Positions 55,448 to 64,000 of a stretch of DNA of 64,000 nt are shown here, piece after piece. Made by a program: the position numbers and the translations under genes. A model generated the notes under the pieces. That model was not told the DNA's origin. It ran no database searches and saw only the letters and a program-made list of their open reading frames with translations. Numbering within the stretch: the stretch's first letter is position 1; each line of letters starts with the position of its first letter. Source of the DNA: Mycolicibacterium lutetiense (GTDB taxonomy: Bacteria; Actinomycetota; Actinomycetes; Mycobacteriales; Mycobacteriaceae); NCBI RefSeq assembly GCF_017876775.1, contig NZ_JAGIOP010000002.1, positions 1,550,001 to 1,614,000 on the forward strand, read 5' to 3'.

Positions 55448-57835
55448 ATGACGCTGGCCGAGCCGACCAAGGACACCCCGCCGGTGGAGATGGTGTCGCT
55501 CACCATCGACGGCGAACAGATCAGCGTCCCCAAGGGCACGTTGGTGATCCGCGCCGCCGAACTGATGGGTATCCAGATCCCCCGGTTCTGCGATCACCCG
55601 CTGCTCGATCCGGTCGGGGCCTGCCGGCAGTGCCTCGTCGATGTCGAGGGCCAGCGCAAACCGATGGCCTCGTGTACCACCACGGTCAGCCCGGACATGG
55701 CGGTCCACACCCAGTACAGTTCCGAAGCCGCCGACAAAGCCCAGCGCGGCGTGATGGAACTACTGCTGATCAACCACCCGCTGGACTGCCCGATCTGCGA
55801 CAAGGGCGGCGAATGTCCGCTGCAGAACCAGGCAATGTCCAACGGGCGCCCGGAGACCCGGTTCGAGGACGTCAAGCGGACCTTCCCGAAGCCGATCAAC
55901 ATCTCCGCTCAGGTCCTCCTGGATCGCGAGCGGTGCGTGCTGTGCGCCCGCTGCACCCGGTTCTCCGCACAGATCGCAGGCGACCCGTTCATCGAACTGT
56001 TGGAACGTGGTGCGCTGCAACAGGTGGGCATCGCCTCAGAGGAGCCGCTCCAGTCCTACTTCTCCGGCAACACCGTGCAGATCTGCCCGGTGGGGGCACT
56101 GACCGGGACGGCCTACCGCTTCCGAGCCCGGCCCTTCGATCTGGTGTCCAGCCCCAGCGCGTGTGAACACTGCGCATCCGGATGTGCCCAGCGCACCGAC
56201 CACCGCCGCGGAAAAGTATTGCGGCGCTTGGCCGGTGACGACCCCGAGATCAACGAGGAGTGGAACTGCGACAAGGGCCGGTGGGCCTTCACCTACGCCA
56301 CGGTCGGCGACCGGATCACCACACCGCTGATTCGCGAGGACGGCACGCTGCGACCGGCATCGTGGTCGGAGGCCCTGACCGTCGCCGGGGCAGGCCTGCT
56401 GGCCGCCGGATCGAACACCGGGGTGCTGGTGGGCGGGCGCTGCACCGTGCAGGACGCCTACGCCTACTCGAAATTCGCCCGGATGGTGCTGGGTACCAAC
56501 GACATCGACTTCCGCGCCCGGCCGCACTCCGGTGAGGAGGCCGAATTCCTGGCCGCCCACGTCGCCGGGCGACCGATGACATTGCGCTACGCCGAACTGG
56601 AAAAGGCGCCGACCGTTCTGCTGGTCGGGTTCGAGCCAGAAGAGGAATCCCCGATCGTCTTCCTGCGGCTACGCAAGGCCGCCCGCAAGAACGGCCAGCA
56701 GGTGCTCGCCGTCGCACCGTTCGCGAGCCGCGGGCTGACCAAGATGGCCGGCACGCTCATCGCGACAGTCCCCGGGGGCGAGGCGGACACCTTGGCCGCA
56801 CTGGAGACCGATGAACGGCTGCGGCGCCCGGGGGCCGTGATCCTGGTCGGTGAACGACTGGCCAGCGCACCCGGTGCACTGTCGGCCGCACTCCGTCTTG
56901 CCACCGCGACCGGGGCCCGGTTGGCCTGGATCCCGCGCCGGGCCGGTGAGCGCGGCGCCGTGGAGGTCGGCGCCCTGCCGAACCTTCTGCCCGGCGGGCG
57001 TCCCGTGACCGACGCCGACGCGCGGGCCCAGACCGCCGCGGTCTGGAACACCGCCGAACTGCCCGGCAACACCGGCCGCGATACCAACGCCATCCTGGCC
57101 GCCGCCGCCGACGGAGAACTCTCCGCGCTGCTGGTCGGCGGCGTCGAGATCACCGATCTCCCCGACCCCGCCACGGCGCTGGCCGCGCTGCGGGCCACCC
57201 CGTTCGTGGTGAGTCTCGAACTGCGCGAGAGCGAGGTCACCGAACTGGCCGATGTGGTGTTCCCCGTGGCACCCGTGGTGGAGAAGGGTGGCGCATATAT
57301 CAACTGGGAAGGCCGGATTCGCCCGTTCACCCCGGCGTTGCAGACCAACGCGATCCCCGACCTGCGGGTGCTGCATTATCTGGCCGACGAGATCGGCGTC
57401 GACCTCGGCCTGACCGGACCCGACGCCGCCGACGGCGAACTGGCGCGGCTCGGCTCCTGGACCGGGCCTCGCGCCGCGGAGCCGTCGGAGACACCCGAAC
57501 CACCGCCCGCCCCCGGACCCGGACAGGCGGTGCTGGCCAGCTGGCGTCTGCTGCTGGACGCCGGACGCCTGCAGGACGGCGAACCCCATCTGGCCGGCAC
57601 CGCGGTCAGCCCGGTGGTTCGGCTCTCCCCCGGCACCGCGGCCGAACTCGGGGTGGCAGCAGGAGATCCGGTGACCGTGAGCACCGACCACGGATCGGTC
57701 ACGCTGCCGCTTTCGGTCACCGAGATGCCCGACCGGGTGGTGTGGCTGCCCACCAATTCCCCCGGATCGGCGATCCACCGTCAACTCAGGGTGACCGCGG
57801 GTGCCCTGGTTGCGATCGGGCAGGCCACCTCATGA
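55448..57835 (+). CDS. nuoG: NADH-quinone oxidoreductase subunit G
   Basis: 795 residues. Largest peripheral subunit with a chain of clusters: the [2Fe-2S] N1b ferredoxin domain ([15 protein letters not shown]), the His-ligated N5 and the N4 region ([20 protein letters not shown]) and a further four-Cys cluster CEHCASGC. A degenerate molybdopterin-type domain follows. ATG at 55448 is preceded by GAGGAGAGAGG, 32 bases after nuoF. Confidence 0.96.
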   Translation: MTLAEPTKDTPPVEMVSLTIDGEQISVPKGTLVIRAAELMGIQIPRFCDHPLLDPVGACRQCLVDVEGQRKPMASCTTTVSPDMAVHTQYSSEAADKAQRGVMELLLINHPLDCPICDKGGECPLQNQAMSNGRPETRFEDVKRTFPKPINISAQVLLDRERCVLCARCTRFSAQIAGDPFIELLERGALQQVGIASEEPLQSYFSGNTVQICPVGALTGTAYRFRARPFDLVSSPSACEHCASGCAQRTDHRRGKVLRRLAGDDPEINEEWNCDKGRWAFTYATVGDRITTPLIREDGTLRPASWSEALTVAGAGLLAAGSNTGVLVGGRCTVQDAYAYSKFARMVLGTNDIDFRARPHSGEEAEFLAAHVAGRPMTLRYAELEKAPTVLLVGFEPEEESPIVFLRLRKAARKNGQQVLAVAPFASRGLTKMAGTLIATVPGGEADTLAALETDERLRRPGAVILVGERLASAPGALSAALRLATATGARLAWIPRRAGERGAVEVGALPNLLPGGRPVTDADARAQTAAVWNTAELPGNTGRDTNAILAAAADGELSALLVGGVEITDLPDPATALAALRATPFVVSLELRESEVTELADVVFPVAPVVEKGGAYINWEGRIRPFTPALQTNAIPDLRVLHYLADEIGVDLGLTGPDAADGELARLGSWTGPRAAEPSETPEPPPAPGPGQAVLASWRLLLDAGRLQDGEPHLAGTAVSPVVRLSPGTAAELGVAAGDPVTVSTDHGSVTLPLSVTEMPDRVVWLPTNSPGSAIHRQLRVTAGALVAIGQATS

Positions 57836-59055
57836 CCTACCCCGACCCCACCCTGTTCGGCCACGACCCGTGGTGGCTGATCCTGGCCAAGGCCCTCGGG
57901 GTGTTCGTCTTCCTGCTGCTGACCGTGCTCGCGGCGATCCTGATCGAACGGAAGGTACTGGGCCGCATGCAGATGCGGCCCGGACCCAACCGCGTCGGCC
58001 CCTGGGGCCTGCTGCAGTCATTGGCCGACGGTGTGAAACTCGCCCTCAAGGAAGGCCTCACCCCCGCGGGCGTGGACAAGCCGCTGTACCTCCTGGCCCC
58101 GGTGATCGCGGTGATCCCCGCATTCATGGCGTTCGCGGTAATCCCGATGGGCGGCGAGGTGTCGGTGTTCGGTCACCGCACCGCACTGCAACTGACCGAT
58201 CTCCCCGTGGCGGTGCTCTACATCCTGGCCGTCACCTCGATCGGGGTGTACGGCATCGTGTTGGCCGGCTGGTCGTCGGGATCCGTCTACCCGCTGCTGG
58301 GCGGCCTGCGGTCCAGCGCCCAGGTGATCTCCTACGAGGTCGCGATGGCCCTGTCGTTCGCCACGGTCTTCCTCTATGCGGGCACCATGTCCACCTCGGG
58401 CATCGTCGCAGCACAGGACCGCACCTGGTACGTCTTCCTGCTGCTGCCGTCGTTCGTGGTGTACGTGACCTCCATGGTCGGCGAAACCAACCGTGCGCCT
58501 TTCGATCTGCCCGAGGCCGAGGGCGAGCTCGTCGGCGGGTTCCACACCGAATACTCGTCGCTGAAGTTCGCCATGTTCATGCTTGCCGAATACGTCAACA
58601 TGACCACCGTCTCCGCGCTTGCCACCACGATGTTTCTCGGCGGTTGGCATGCGCCGTTCCCGTTCAACCTGATCGAGGGCGCCAACAGCGGCTGGTGGCC
58701 CCTGCTGTGGTTCACCGCCAAGGTGTGGACGTTCATGTTCCTCTATTTCTGGCTTCGGGCCACACTGCCCCGGATGCGCTACGACCAGTTCATGGCATTG
58801 GGCTGGAAGGTGCTCATCCCCGTGTCACTGGTCTGGATCATGATCGTCGCGGTCACCCACAGCCTGCGCGAGCACGGTTACCACAACTGGGCCACGAGTC
58901 TGGTGACCACGGCAGTCGTGTTGGTGGCCGTGCTGGCCATCGCATTGTGGAAGACACTGCGGGGCAAAACCGTACAGCCGATACCGCAGCAGAGCGCTGG
59001 GGCCTACCCGGTGCCGCCGCTGCCGAAAGCGGGAAAGGAGGCGGTCGATGTCTAA
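57832..59055 (+). CDS. nuoH: NADH-quinone oxidoreductase subunit H
   Basis: 407 residues, eight or nine membrane helices, forming the membrane side of the quinone channel. Signatures [21 protein letters not shown] and [25 protein letters not shown] are intact. The C-terminal tail is extended and Pro-rich, as usual in actinobacteria. ATGA overlap with nuoG. Confidence 0.97.
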   Translation: MTYPDPTLFGHDPWWLILAKALGVFVFLLLTVLAAILIERKVLGRMQMRPGPNRVGPWGLLQSLADGVKLALKEGLTPAGVDKPLYLLAPVIAVIPAFMAFAVIPMGGEVSVFGHRTALQLTDLPVAVLYILAVTSIGVYGIVLAGWSSGSVYPLLGGLRSSAQVISYEVAMALSFATVFLYAGTMSTSGIVAAQDRTWYVFLLLPSFVVYVTSMVGETNRAPFDLPEAEGELVGGFHTEYSSLKFAMFMLAEYVNMTTVSALATTMFLGGWHAPFPFNLIEGANSGWWPLLWFTAKVWTFMFLYFWLRATLPRMRYDQFMALGWKVLIPVSLVWIMIVAVTHSLREHGYHNWATSLVTTAVVLVAVLAIALWKTLRGKTVQPIPQQSAGAYPVPPLPKAGKEAVDV

Positions 59056-59581
59056 GAGGCCCAAGTTCCTCGATGCCCTCGCCGGATTCGCGGTCACGTT
59101 CGGCTCGATGTTCAAAAAGCCGATCACCGAGGAGTATCCGGAGAAGCCGGGACCGGTGGCGCCGCGCTATCACGGCCGGCATCAACTCAACCGTTACCCC
59201 GACGGCCTGGAGAAGTGCATCGGCTGCGAATTGTGTGCGTGGGCCTGCCCAGCCGATGCCATCTTCGTCGAAGGCGCCGACAACACTGCCGATGAACGCT
59301 TCTCGCCTGGCGAACGCTACGGGCGCGTGTACCAGATCAACTACCTCCGCTGCATCGGATGCGGATTGTGCATCGAGGCCTGCCCGACGCGTGCCCTGAC
59401 CATGACCAACCAATACGAGATGGCCGACGACAATCGGGCAGATCTGATCTGGGGCAAGGACAAACTGCTTGCTCCGCTGGAACCCGGCATGCAGCCGCCG
59501 CCGCATGACATGGCACCCGGCAGCACCGACGACGACTACTACCTCGGCCGGATCAACCCGCACCCGCAGGATGCCCAGTGA
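59048..59581 (+). CDS. nuoI: NADH-quinone oxidoreductase subunit I
   Basis: 177 residues with two [4Fe-4S] ferredoxin motifs (N6a and N6b): [16 protein letters not shown] and [16 protein letters not shown]. Wires electrons from NuoG to NuoB. ATG at 59048 overlaps nuoH by 8 bases and has AGGAGG upstream. Confidence 0.97.
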   Translation: MSKRPKFLDALAGFAVTFGSMFKKPITEEYPEKPGPVAPRYHGRHQLNRYPDGLEKCIGCELCAWACPADAIFVEGADNTADERFSPGERYGRVYQINYLRCIGCGLCIEACPTRALTMTNQYEMADDNRADLIWGKDKLLAPLEPGMQPPPHDMAPGSTDDDYYLGRINPHPQDAQ

Positions 59582-60360
59582 GTCCGGACGTCGTCGTGCT
59601 GGCCGAGCACATTTCGTGGCTCGCCGCCGAAACCGGGGCCCGCACGTCGACATCGGAGGCGGTCCTGTTCTGGATCCTCGGTACCGTCGCGGTGCTCGGC
59701 GCGATCGGGGTGGTGGCCGCCCCGAAAGCGGTGTACTCCGCGGTGTTCTTGGCCTCCACCATGATCGCGCTTGCGGTGCTCTACATCGCCCAGGACGCCC
59801 TGTTCCTCGGCGTCGTTCAGGTGGTGGTCTACACCGGCGCGGTGATGATGCTGTTCCTGTTCGTGCTGATGCTCATCGGCGTCGACCTGTCCGAATCGCT
59901 CGCCGAAACGATACGCGGCCAACGTCTTGCGACACTCGCGGTCGGTACCGGGTTCGGCATCCTGTTGATCGCCGGGATCGGCAGCGTGTCTGTCAGCGGA
60001 TTCACCGGGCTGGCCCAAGCCAACAGCGGCGGCAACGTGGAAGGTCTGGCCGCCCTGATCTTCGTCCGGTACCTGTGGGCATTCGAATTGACCAGCACAC
60101 TCCTCATCACCGCGGCACTGGGCGCAATGGTGCTCGCACACCGGGAACGCTTCGAGCACCGCAAGACCCAGCGCGAGCGGGCCGAGGAACGGTTCCAGGC
60201 CGGAGGCCATCCGACCCCGTTGCCCAATCCCGGGGTCTACGCACGGCACAACGCGGTCGATGTCCCGGCACGGCTACCCGACGGCTCCGATGCGGCGTTG
60301 TCGGTCAGCGCGATACTTCCGCGACGCACGGTCAATGACCCGGCGGACTCGAAGGGGTGA
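59578..60360 (+). CDS. nuoJ: NADH-quinone oxidoreductase subunit J
   Basis: 260 residues. Five membrane helices with the conserved [28 protein letters not shown] segment (pi-bulge helix), then a long hydrophilic C-terminal tail typical of actinobacterial NuoJ. GTG start at 59578 overlaps nuoI by 4 bases. Confidence 0.95.
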   Translation: MSPDVVVLAEHISWLAAETGARTSTSEAVLFWILGTVAVLGAIGVVAAPKAVYSAVFLASTMIALAVLYIAQDALFLGVVQVVVYTGAVMMLFLFVLMLIGVDLSESLAETIRGQRLATLAVGTGFGILLIAGIGSVSVSGFTGLAQANSGGNVEGLAALIFVRYLWAFELTSTLLITAALGAMVLAHRERFEHRKTQRERAEERFQAGGHPTPLPNPGVYARHNAVDVPARLPDGSDAALSVSAILPRRTVNDPADSKG

Positions 60361-60364
60361 TGCG

Positions 60365-60664
60365 GTGAATCCCGATAACTACCTGTACCTGTCGGTGCTG
60401 TTGTTCACGATCGGCGCCTCCGGAGTGCTGTTGCGGCGCAACGCCATGGTCATGTTCATGTGCGTCGAGCTCATGCTGAATGCGGCCAACCTGGCGTTCG
60501 TGGCGTTCTCCCGCATGCACGGTCAGCTCGACGGCCAGGTGGTGGCGTTCTTCACCATGGTGGTCGCCGCGTGCGAGGTGGTCGTGGGCCTGGCCATCAT
60601 CATGACCATCTTCCGTACCCGCCATTCGGCCTCGGTCGACGCCGCCAGCCTGCTGAAGCACTAA
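60365..60664 (+). CDS. nuoK: NADH-quinone oxidoreductase subunit K
   Basis: 99 residues, three membrane helices with the two channel glutamates in [11 protein letters not shown] and [13 protein letters not shown] at 60365 gives the standard family length; longer in-frame versions run into nuoJ. Confidence 0.96.
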   Translation: MNPDNYLYLSVLLFTIGASGVLLRRNAMVMFMCVELMLNAANLAFVAFSRMHGQLDGQVVAFFTMVVAACEVVVGLAIIMTIFRTRHSASVDAASLLKH

Positions 60665-60671
60665 GGGCAAC

Positions 60672-62552
60672 ATGACGATTCCTGTGTGGCTGCTGATCGC
60701 CCTCCCTTCGGCCGGGGCGGCGATGCTGTTGTTGAGCGGCCGACGCTCCGACCGGTGGGGACACCTGCTGGGTTGCGCGACCGCACTCGGCGCGTTCGCC
60801 GTCGGGGCCGTGCTGTTCGCCCAGATGCTGGGCCGTCACGACGAGCACCGTGCGGTTCAGGAATCTCTGTTCTCCTGGGTTCCGGCGGCCGGCCTCCAGG
60901 TCGATTTCGGGCTGCAGCTCGACCAGCTGTCGGTGTGCTTCGTACTGTTGATCACCGGTGTGGGATCGCTGATCCACATCTACTCGATCGGCTATATGGC
61001 TCACGACCCCGACCGGCGGCGGTTCTTCGCCTACCTCAATCTGTTCCTGGCCGCCATGCTGCTGCTGGTTCTCGCGGACAACTACCTCGGCTTGTACGCC
61101 GGGTGGGAAGGCGTCGGCCTGGCCTCGTACCTGTTGATCGGGTTCTGGTCGCACAAACCCTCGGCCGCCGCGGCGGCCAAGAAGGCTTTCGTCGTCAACC
61201 GGGTCGGCGACATGGGCCTGGTCATCGCACTGATGATCATGTTCGCCGCCGTCGGGTCGATCTCGTTCGCCGGAGTCTTCAGCGCCGCACCGGCATTGGG
61301 GGAGAACACCCTCACTGCGATGGGTCTGATGCTGTTGTTGGCCGCGTGCGGCAAATCGGCCCAGGTGCCGCTGCAGTCCTGGCTGGGGGATGCGATGGAG
61401 GGCCCGACCCCGGTGTCCGCGCTGATCCACGCCGCCACCATGGTCACCGCCGGCGTCTATCTGATCGTGCGGTCCGGCCCGATTTTCGACCTGGCCCCCG
61501 GCGCCCAGACCGGCGTTGTCATCGTCGGCGCGGTCACGCTGCTGTTCGGGGCGATCATCGGTTGCGCCAAGGACGACATCAAGAAGGCACTGGCCGCATC
61601 CACGATGAGCCAGATCGGCTATATGGTGCTGGCCGCCGGGCTGGGGCCGGCCGGGTACGCATTCGCGATCATGCACCTACTCACCCACGGATTCTTCAAG
61701 GCCGGGTTGTTCCTCGGTGCCGGGTCGGTGATGCATGCCATGAACGACGAGGTCGACATGCGCCGCTATGGCGGGCTGCGCAAGGCACTGCCGATCACGT
61801 TCGCCACCTTCGGCCTCGGCTACCTGGCCATCATCGGGGTACCGCCGCTGGCCGGCTTCTTCTCCAAAGACAGCATCATCGAGGCAGCGCTGGGCGCCGG
61901 AGGTGTGCGGGGCGTGATCCTCGGCGGGGCCGCCATTCTCGGGGCCGGGATCACCGCGTTCTACATGACCCGGGTGATGCTGATGACGTTCTTCGGCGAA
62001 CCGCGCTGGGAAGAAGAAGCGCATCCACACGAGGCTCCGGCCGTGATGACGTGGCCGATGATTCTGCTCGCGGTCGGCTCGGTGGTCTCCGGCGGTGCGC
62101 TGGCGATCGGCGGCACGCTGTCACATTGGTTGGAGCCGGTGGTCGGCACGCACGAGGCACACCACGCAATCCCGGCGTGGGTGGTCACCGCGGTGGTGCT
62201 GGCGGTCGTCGCGGTCGGTATCGCGGTGGCCTACCGGATGTATGCGCAGCAGCCGGTTCCGGCCGATGTGCCCGACGGTTCGGCGCTGACGGTGGCGGCC
62301 CGACGCGATCTGTACGGCGACGCATTCAACGAGGCGGTGTTCATGCGAGGCGGCCAGACGTTGACCGCGGCCCTGGTGACCGTCGATGACAAGGTGGTCG
62401 ACGGGACGGCCGGGGGGCTGGCCGCTCTGCTCAGTCGATTATCGGATGGGTTGCGCCAGTTGCAGACCGGCTTCGCCCGCTCCTACGCGCTCTCGATGCT
62501 GGCCGGGGCGGCCCTGCTGGTGGCGACGATCCTGGCGGTGCGACTGTGGTGA
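60672..62552 (+). CDS. nuoL: NADH-quinone oxidoreductase subunit L
   Basis: 626 residues. Largest antiporter-like proton-pumping subunit, with ~16 helices including the lateral helix at the C-terminus. Core motifs: [19 protein letters not shown] (key Glu), [23 protein letters not shown] and the Lys-containing [19 protein letters not shown] at 60672, 7 bases after nuoK. Confidence 0.97.
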   Translation: MTIPVWLLIALPSAGAAMLLLSGRRSDRWGHLLGCATALGAFAVGAVLFAQMLGRHDEHRAVQESLFSWVPAAGLQVDFGLQLDQLSVCFVLLITGVGSLIHIYSIGYMAHDPDRRRFFAYLNLFLAAMLLLVLADNYLGLYAGWEGVGLASYLLIGFWSHKPSAAAAAKKAFVVNRVGDMGLVIALMIMFAAVGSISFAGVFSAAPALGENTLTAMGLMLLLAACGKSAQVPLQSWLGDAMEGPTPVSALIHAATMVTAGVYLIVRSGPIFDLAPGAQTGVVIVGAVTLLFGAIIGCAKDDIKKALAASTMSQIGYMVLAAGLGPAGYAFAIMHLLTHGFFKAGLFLGAGSVMHAMNDEVDMRRYGGLRKALPITFATFGLGYLAIIGVPPLAGFFSKDSIIEAALGAGGVRGVILGGAAILGAGITAFYMTRVMLMTFFGEPRWEEEAHPHEAPAVMTWPMILLAVGSVVSGGALAIGGTLSHWLEPVVGTHEAHHAIPAWVVTAVVLAVVAVGIAVAYRMYAQQPVPADVPDGSALTVAARRDLYGDAFNEAVFMRGGQTLTAALVTVDDKVVDGTAGGLAALLSRLSDGLRQLQTGFARSYALSMLAGAALLVATILAVRLW

Positions 62553-64000
62553 GCACGTTTCCGTGGCTGACGGCGTTGTGGGCCACCCCGACTGTGGGGG
62601 CCGCCGTGGTGATGCTGCTGCCCGCCGCACAGCGGACGCTGGCGAAATGGCTGGCATTGGTGATCTCGTTGGCGGCACTGGGCCTGGCCGCCGTGATTGC
62701 CGTCGGCTTCGATCCCGCCGGCGAGCAGTACCAGTTCGTCGAATCCCGCCGCTGGATACCGTCGTTCGGCACCGGCTACATCCTCGGCGTGGACGGAATC
62801 GCCCTGGCTCTGGTGGTGCTCACCGCGGTGCTGCTGCCCCTGCTCATCGTCGCAGGCTGGAATGACGCCGATCGCCAGACCGGGCTCGGTGGCCGCGGAG
62901 TGCACGCCTACCTGGCATTGACGCTGGCCGTGCAGGGCATGGTGTTCATGTCCCTGGTGGCCCTGGACATCCTGCTGTTCTACGTGTTCTTCGAGGCCAT
63001 GCTGATCCCGATGTACTTCTTGATCGGCGGCTTCGGTGGTGAGAACCGGTCGCGCGCGGCGGTGAAGTTCCTGCTGTACAACCTGTTCGGCGGACTCGTC
63101 ATGCTGGGCGCTGTGATCGGCCTGTACGTGGTGACCGCGGGCAGCGACGCATTCGGCTCGGGCACCTTCGATTTCCGCGCGATCGTCGCCGCGGTATCGT
63201 CGGGCCAGCTGGTGATCAACCCCGCGGTGGCGAACTTCCTGTTCCTGGGTTTCATGTTCGCGTTCGCCGTCAAGGCTCCGCTGTGGCCGTTTCACCGGTG
63301 GTTGCCGGATGCCGCCGTGCAGGCCACCCCGGCCAGCGCGGTGCTGATGATGGCAATCATGGACAAGGTGGGCACCTTCGGCATGCTGCGCTACTGCCTG
63401 CCGTTGTTCCCCGATGCCTCAACGTATTTCCGTCCGCTGGTCATCACCCTCGCGGTGATCGGCATCATCTACGGCGCGGTCCTGGCGATCGGGCAGACCG
63501 ATGTGATGCGCTTGATCGCCTACACATCGATCTCGCACTTCGGTTTCATCATCCTGGGCATCTTCGTGATGACCAGTCAGGGCCAGGCCGGGTCGACGCT
63601 GTACATGATCAACCACGGGATCTCCACGGCCGCACTGTTCCTGATCGCCGGATTCCTGGTGTCACGGCGCGGTTCCCGGTTGATCGACGCCTATGGCGGC
63701 GTGCAGAAGGTGGCCCCGGTACTCGCCGGAACGTTCCTGGTGGCCGGGCTCGCGACCTTGTCACTCCCGGGCCTGGCCCCGTTCATCAGTGAATTCCTGG
63801 TTCTCATCGGCACATTCACGCGCTATCCGGTGGTCGCGGTGTTCGCCGCCACCGCACTGGTGCTGTCGGCGGTGTACATCCTGTGGATGTACCAACGGAT
63901 GATGACCGGCCCGGTCCGCGATGGGATCGCCGACGGCGAGCGCCGGGTCAGCGACCTGGTACCTCGCGAACTCGTCGTGGTGGCCCCCTTGATTGCACTG
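62549..64000 (+). CDS. nuoM: NADH-quinone oxidoreductase subunit M (3' end outside window)
   Basis: 484 codons are visible and the frame stays open at the window edge. Antiporter-like proton-pumping subunit: [17 protein letters not shown] (channel Glu), [20 protein letters not shown] and [11 protein letters not shown] are diagnostic. GTG at 62549 overlaps nuoL by 4 bases (GTGA). nuoN should follow. Confidence 0.96.
   Translation, partial: MSTFPWLTALWATPTVGAAVVMLLPAAQRTLAKWLALVISLAALGLAAVIAVGFDPAGEQYQFVESRRWIPSFGTGYILGVDGIALALVVLTAVLLPLLIVAGWNDADRQTGLGGRGVHAYLALTLAVQGMVFMSLVALDILLFYVFFEAMLIPMYFLIGGFGGENRSRAAVKFLLYNLFGGLVMLGAVIGLYVVTAGSDAFGSGTFDFRAIVAAVSSGQLVINPAVANFLFLGFMFAFAVKAPLWPFHRWLPDAAVQATPASAVLMMAIMDKVGTFGMLRYCLPLFPDASTYFRPLVITLAVIGIIYGAVLAIGQTDVMRLIAYTSISHFGFIILGIFVMTSQGQAGSTLYMINHGISTAALFLIAGFLVSRRGSRLIDAYGGVQKVAPVLAGTFLVAGLATLSLPGLAPFISEFLVLIGTFTRYPVVAVFAATALVLSAVYILWMYQRMMTGPVRDGIADGERRVSDLVPRELVVVAPLIAL

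Overview
The window looks like a chromosome segment of a fast-growing, high-GC mycobacterium (Mycolicibacterium-type). It carries an MmpL transporter, a cutinase-family esterase, an antigen 85-type mycolyltransferase, several FadE acyl-CoA dehydrogenases and an ESX-type secreted cassette. Two core blocks have the gene order I remember from M. tuberculosis: ssrA-smpB-ftsX-ftsE-(membrane protein)-mscS-prfB-fprA, and hisN-fadE24-fadE23...response regulator-nuoA to nuoM. That synteny is from memory, not from a search.

Layout. 1-8.9 kb: tail of a TetR-like regulator, a sulfatase, a DUF4185 protein, a tiny Lys/Pro-rich protein, an MmpL transporter, a TIGR02206-type membrane protein and a cutinase. 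8.97-26.5 kb: an accessory island inserted exactly at the 3' end of the tmRNA gene. The likely ssrA terminator now lies 17.5 kb away, on the far side of the island. Three related left-end sequences (8977, 13210 and 16077) and a beheaded second copy of the integrase start (13024-13170) suggest tandem accretion of related integrative elements. Cargo: two DUF1254/DUF1214 lipoproteins with a divergent AraC regulator; an EspC-like / WXG-toxin-like / unknown T7SS cassette; a two-gene Kiwa anti-phage system (kwaA-kwaB); IS21 debris; a DNA-binding XRE-ImmA metallopeptidase with an overlapping partner; and a four-gene recombination operon (three tyrosine recombinases plus a small HTH/coiled-coil protein) abutting ssrA.

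26.5-37.2 kb: core genes for trans-translation (ssrA, smpB), division (ftsE, ftsX), osmotic safety (mscS-type), translation termination (prfB), redox metabolism (fprA), hisN, fadE24 and fadE23. 37.2-50.3 kb: an antigen 85 protein, then a catabolic region. This region has a two-component flavin monooxygenase pair, a DJ-1 family protein and an operon running from 41.2 kb to 49.3 kb. That operon contains a homogentisate-dioxygenase-like cupin, an alpha/beta hydrolase, a CoA transferase, an HMG-CoA-lyase-like enzyme, a TetR regulator and an LvaC/LvaA/LvaB-like trio (acyl-CoA dehydrogenase, phosphotransferase, DUF6285). Two promoters in this region share the operator-like motif AAAGT-N6-ACTTT. 50.4-64 kb: the proton-pumping NADH dehydrogenase operon nuoA-nuoM, densely packed, with nuoM running off the end.

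Most gene starts were chosen from Shine-Dalgarno sites and from 4-base ATGA/GTGA overlaps with the preceding gene.
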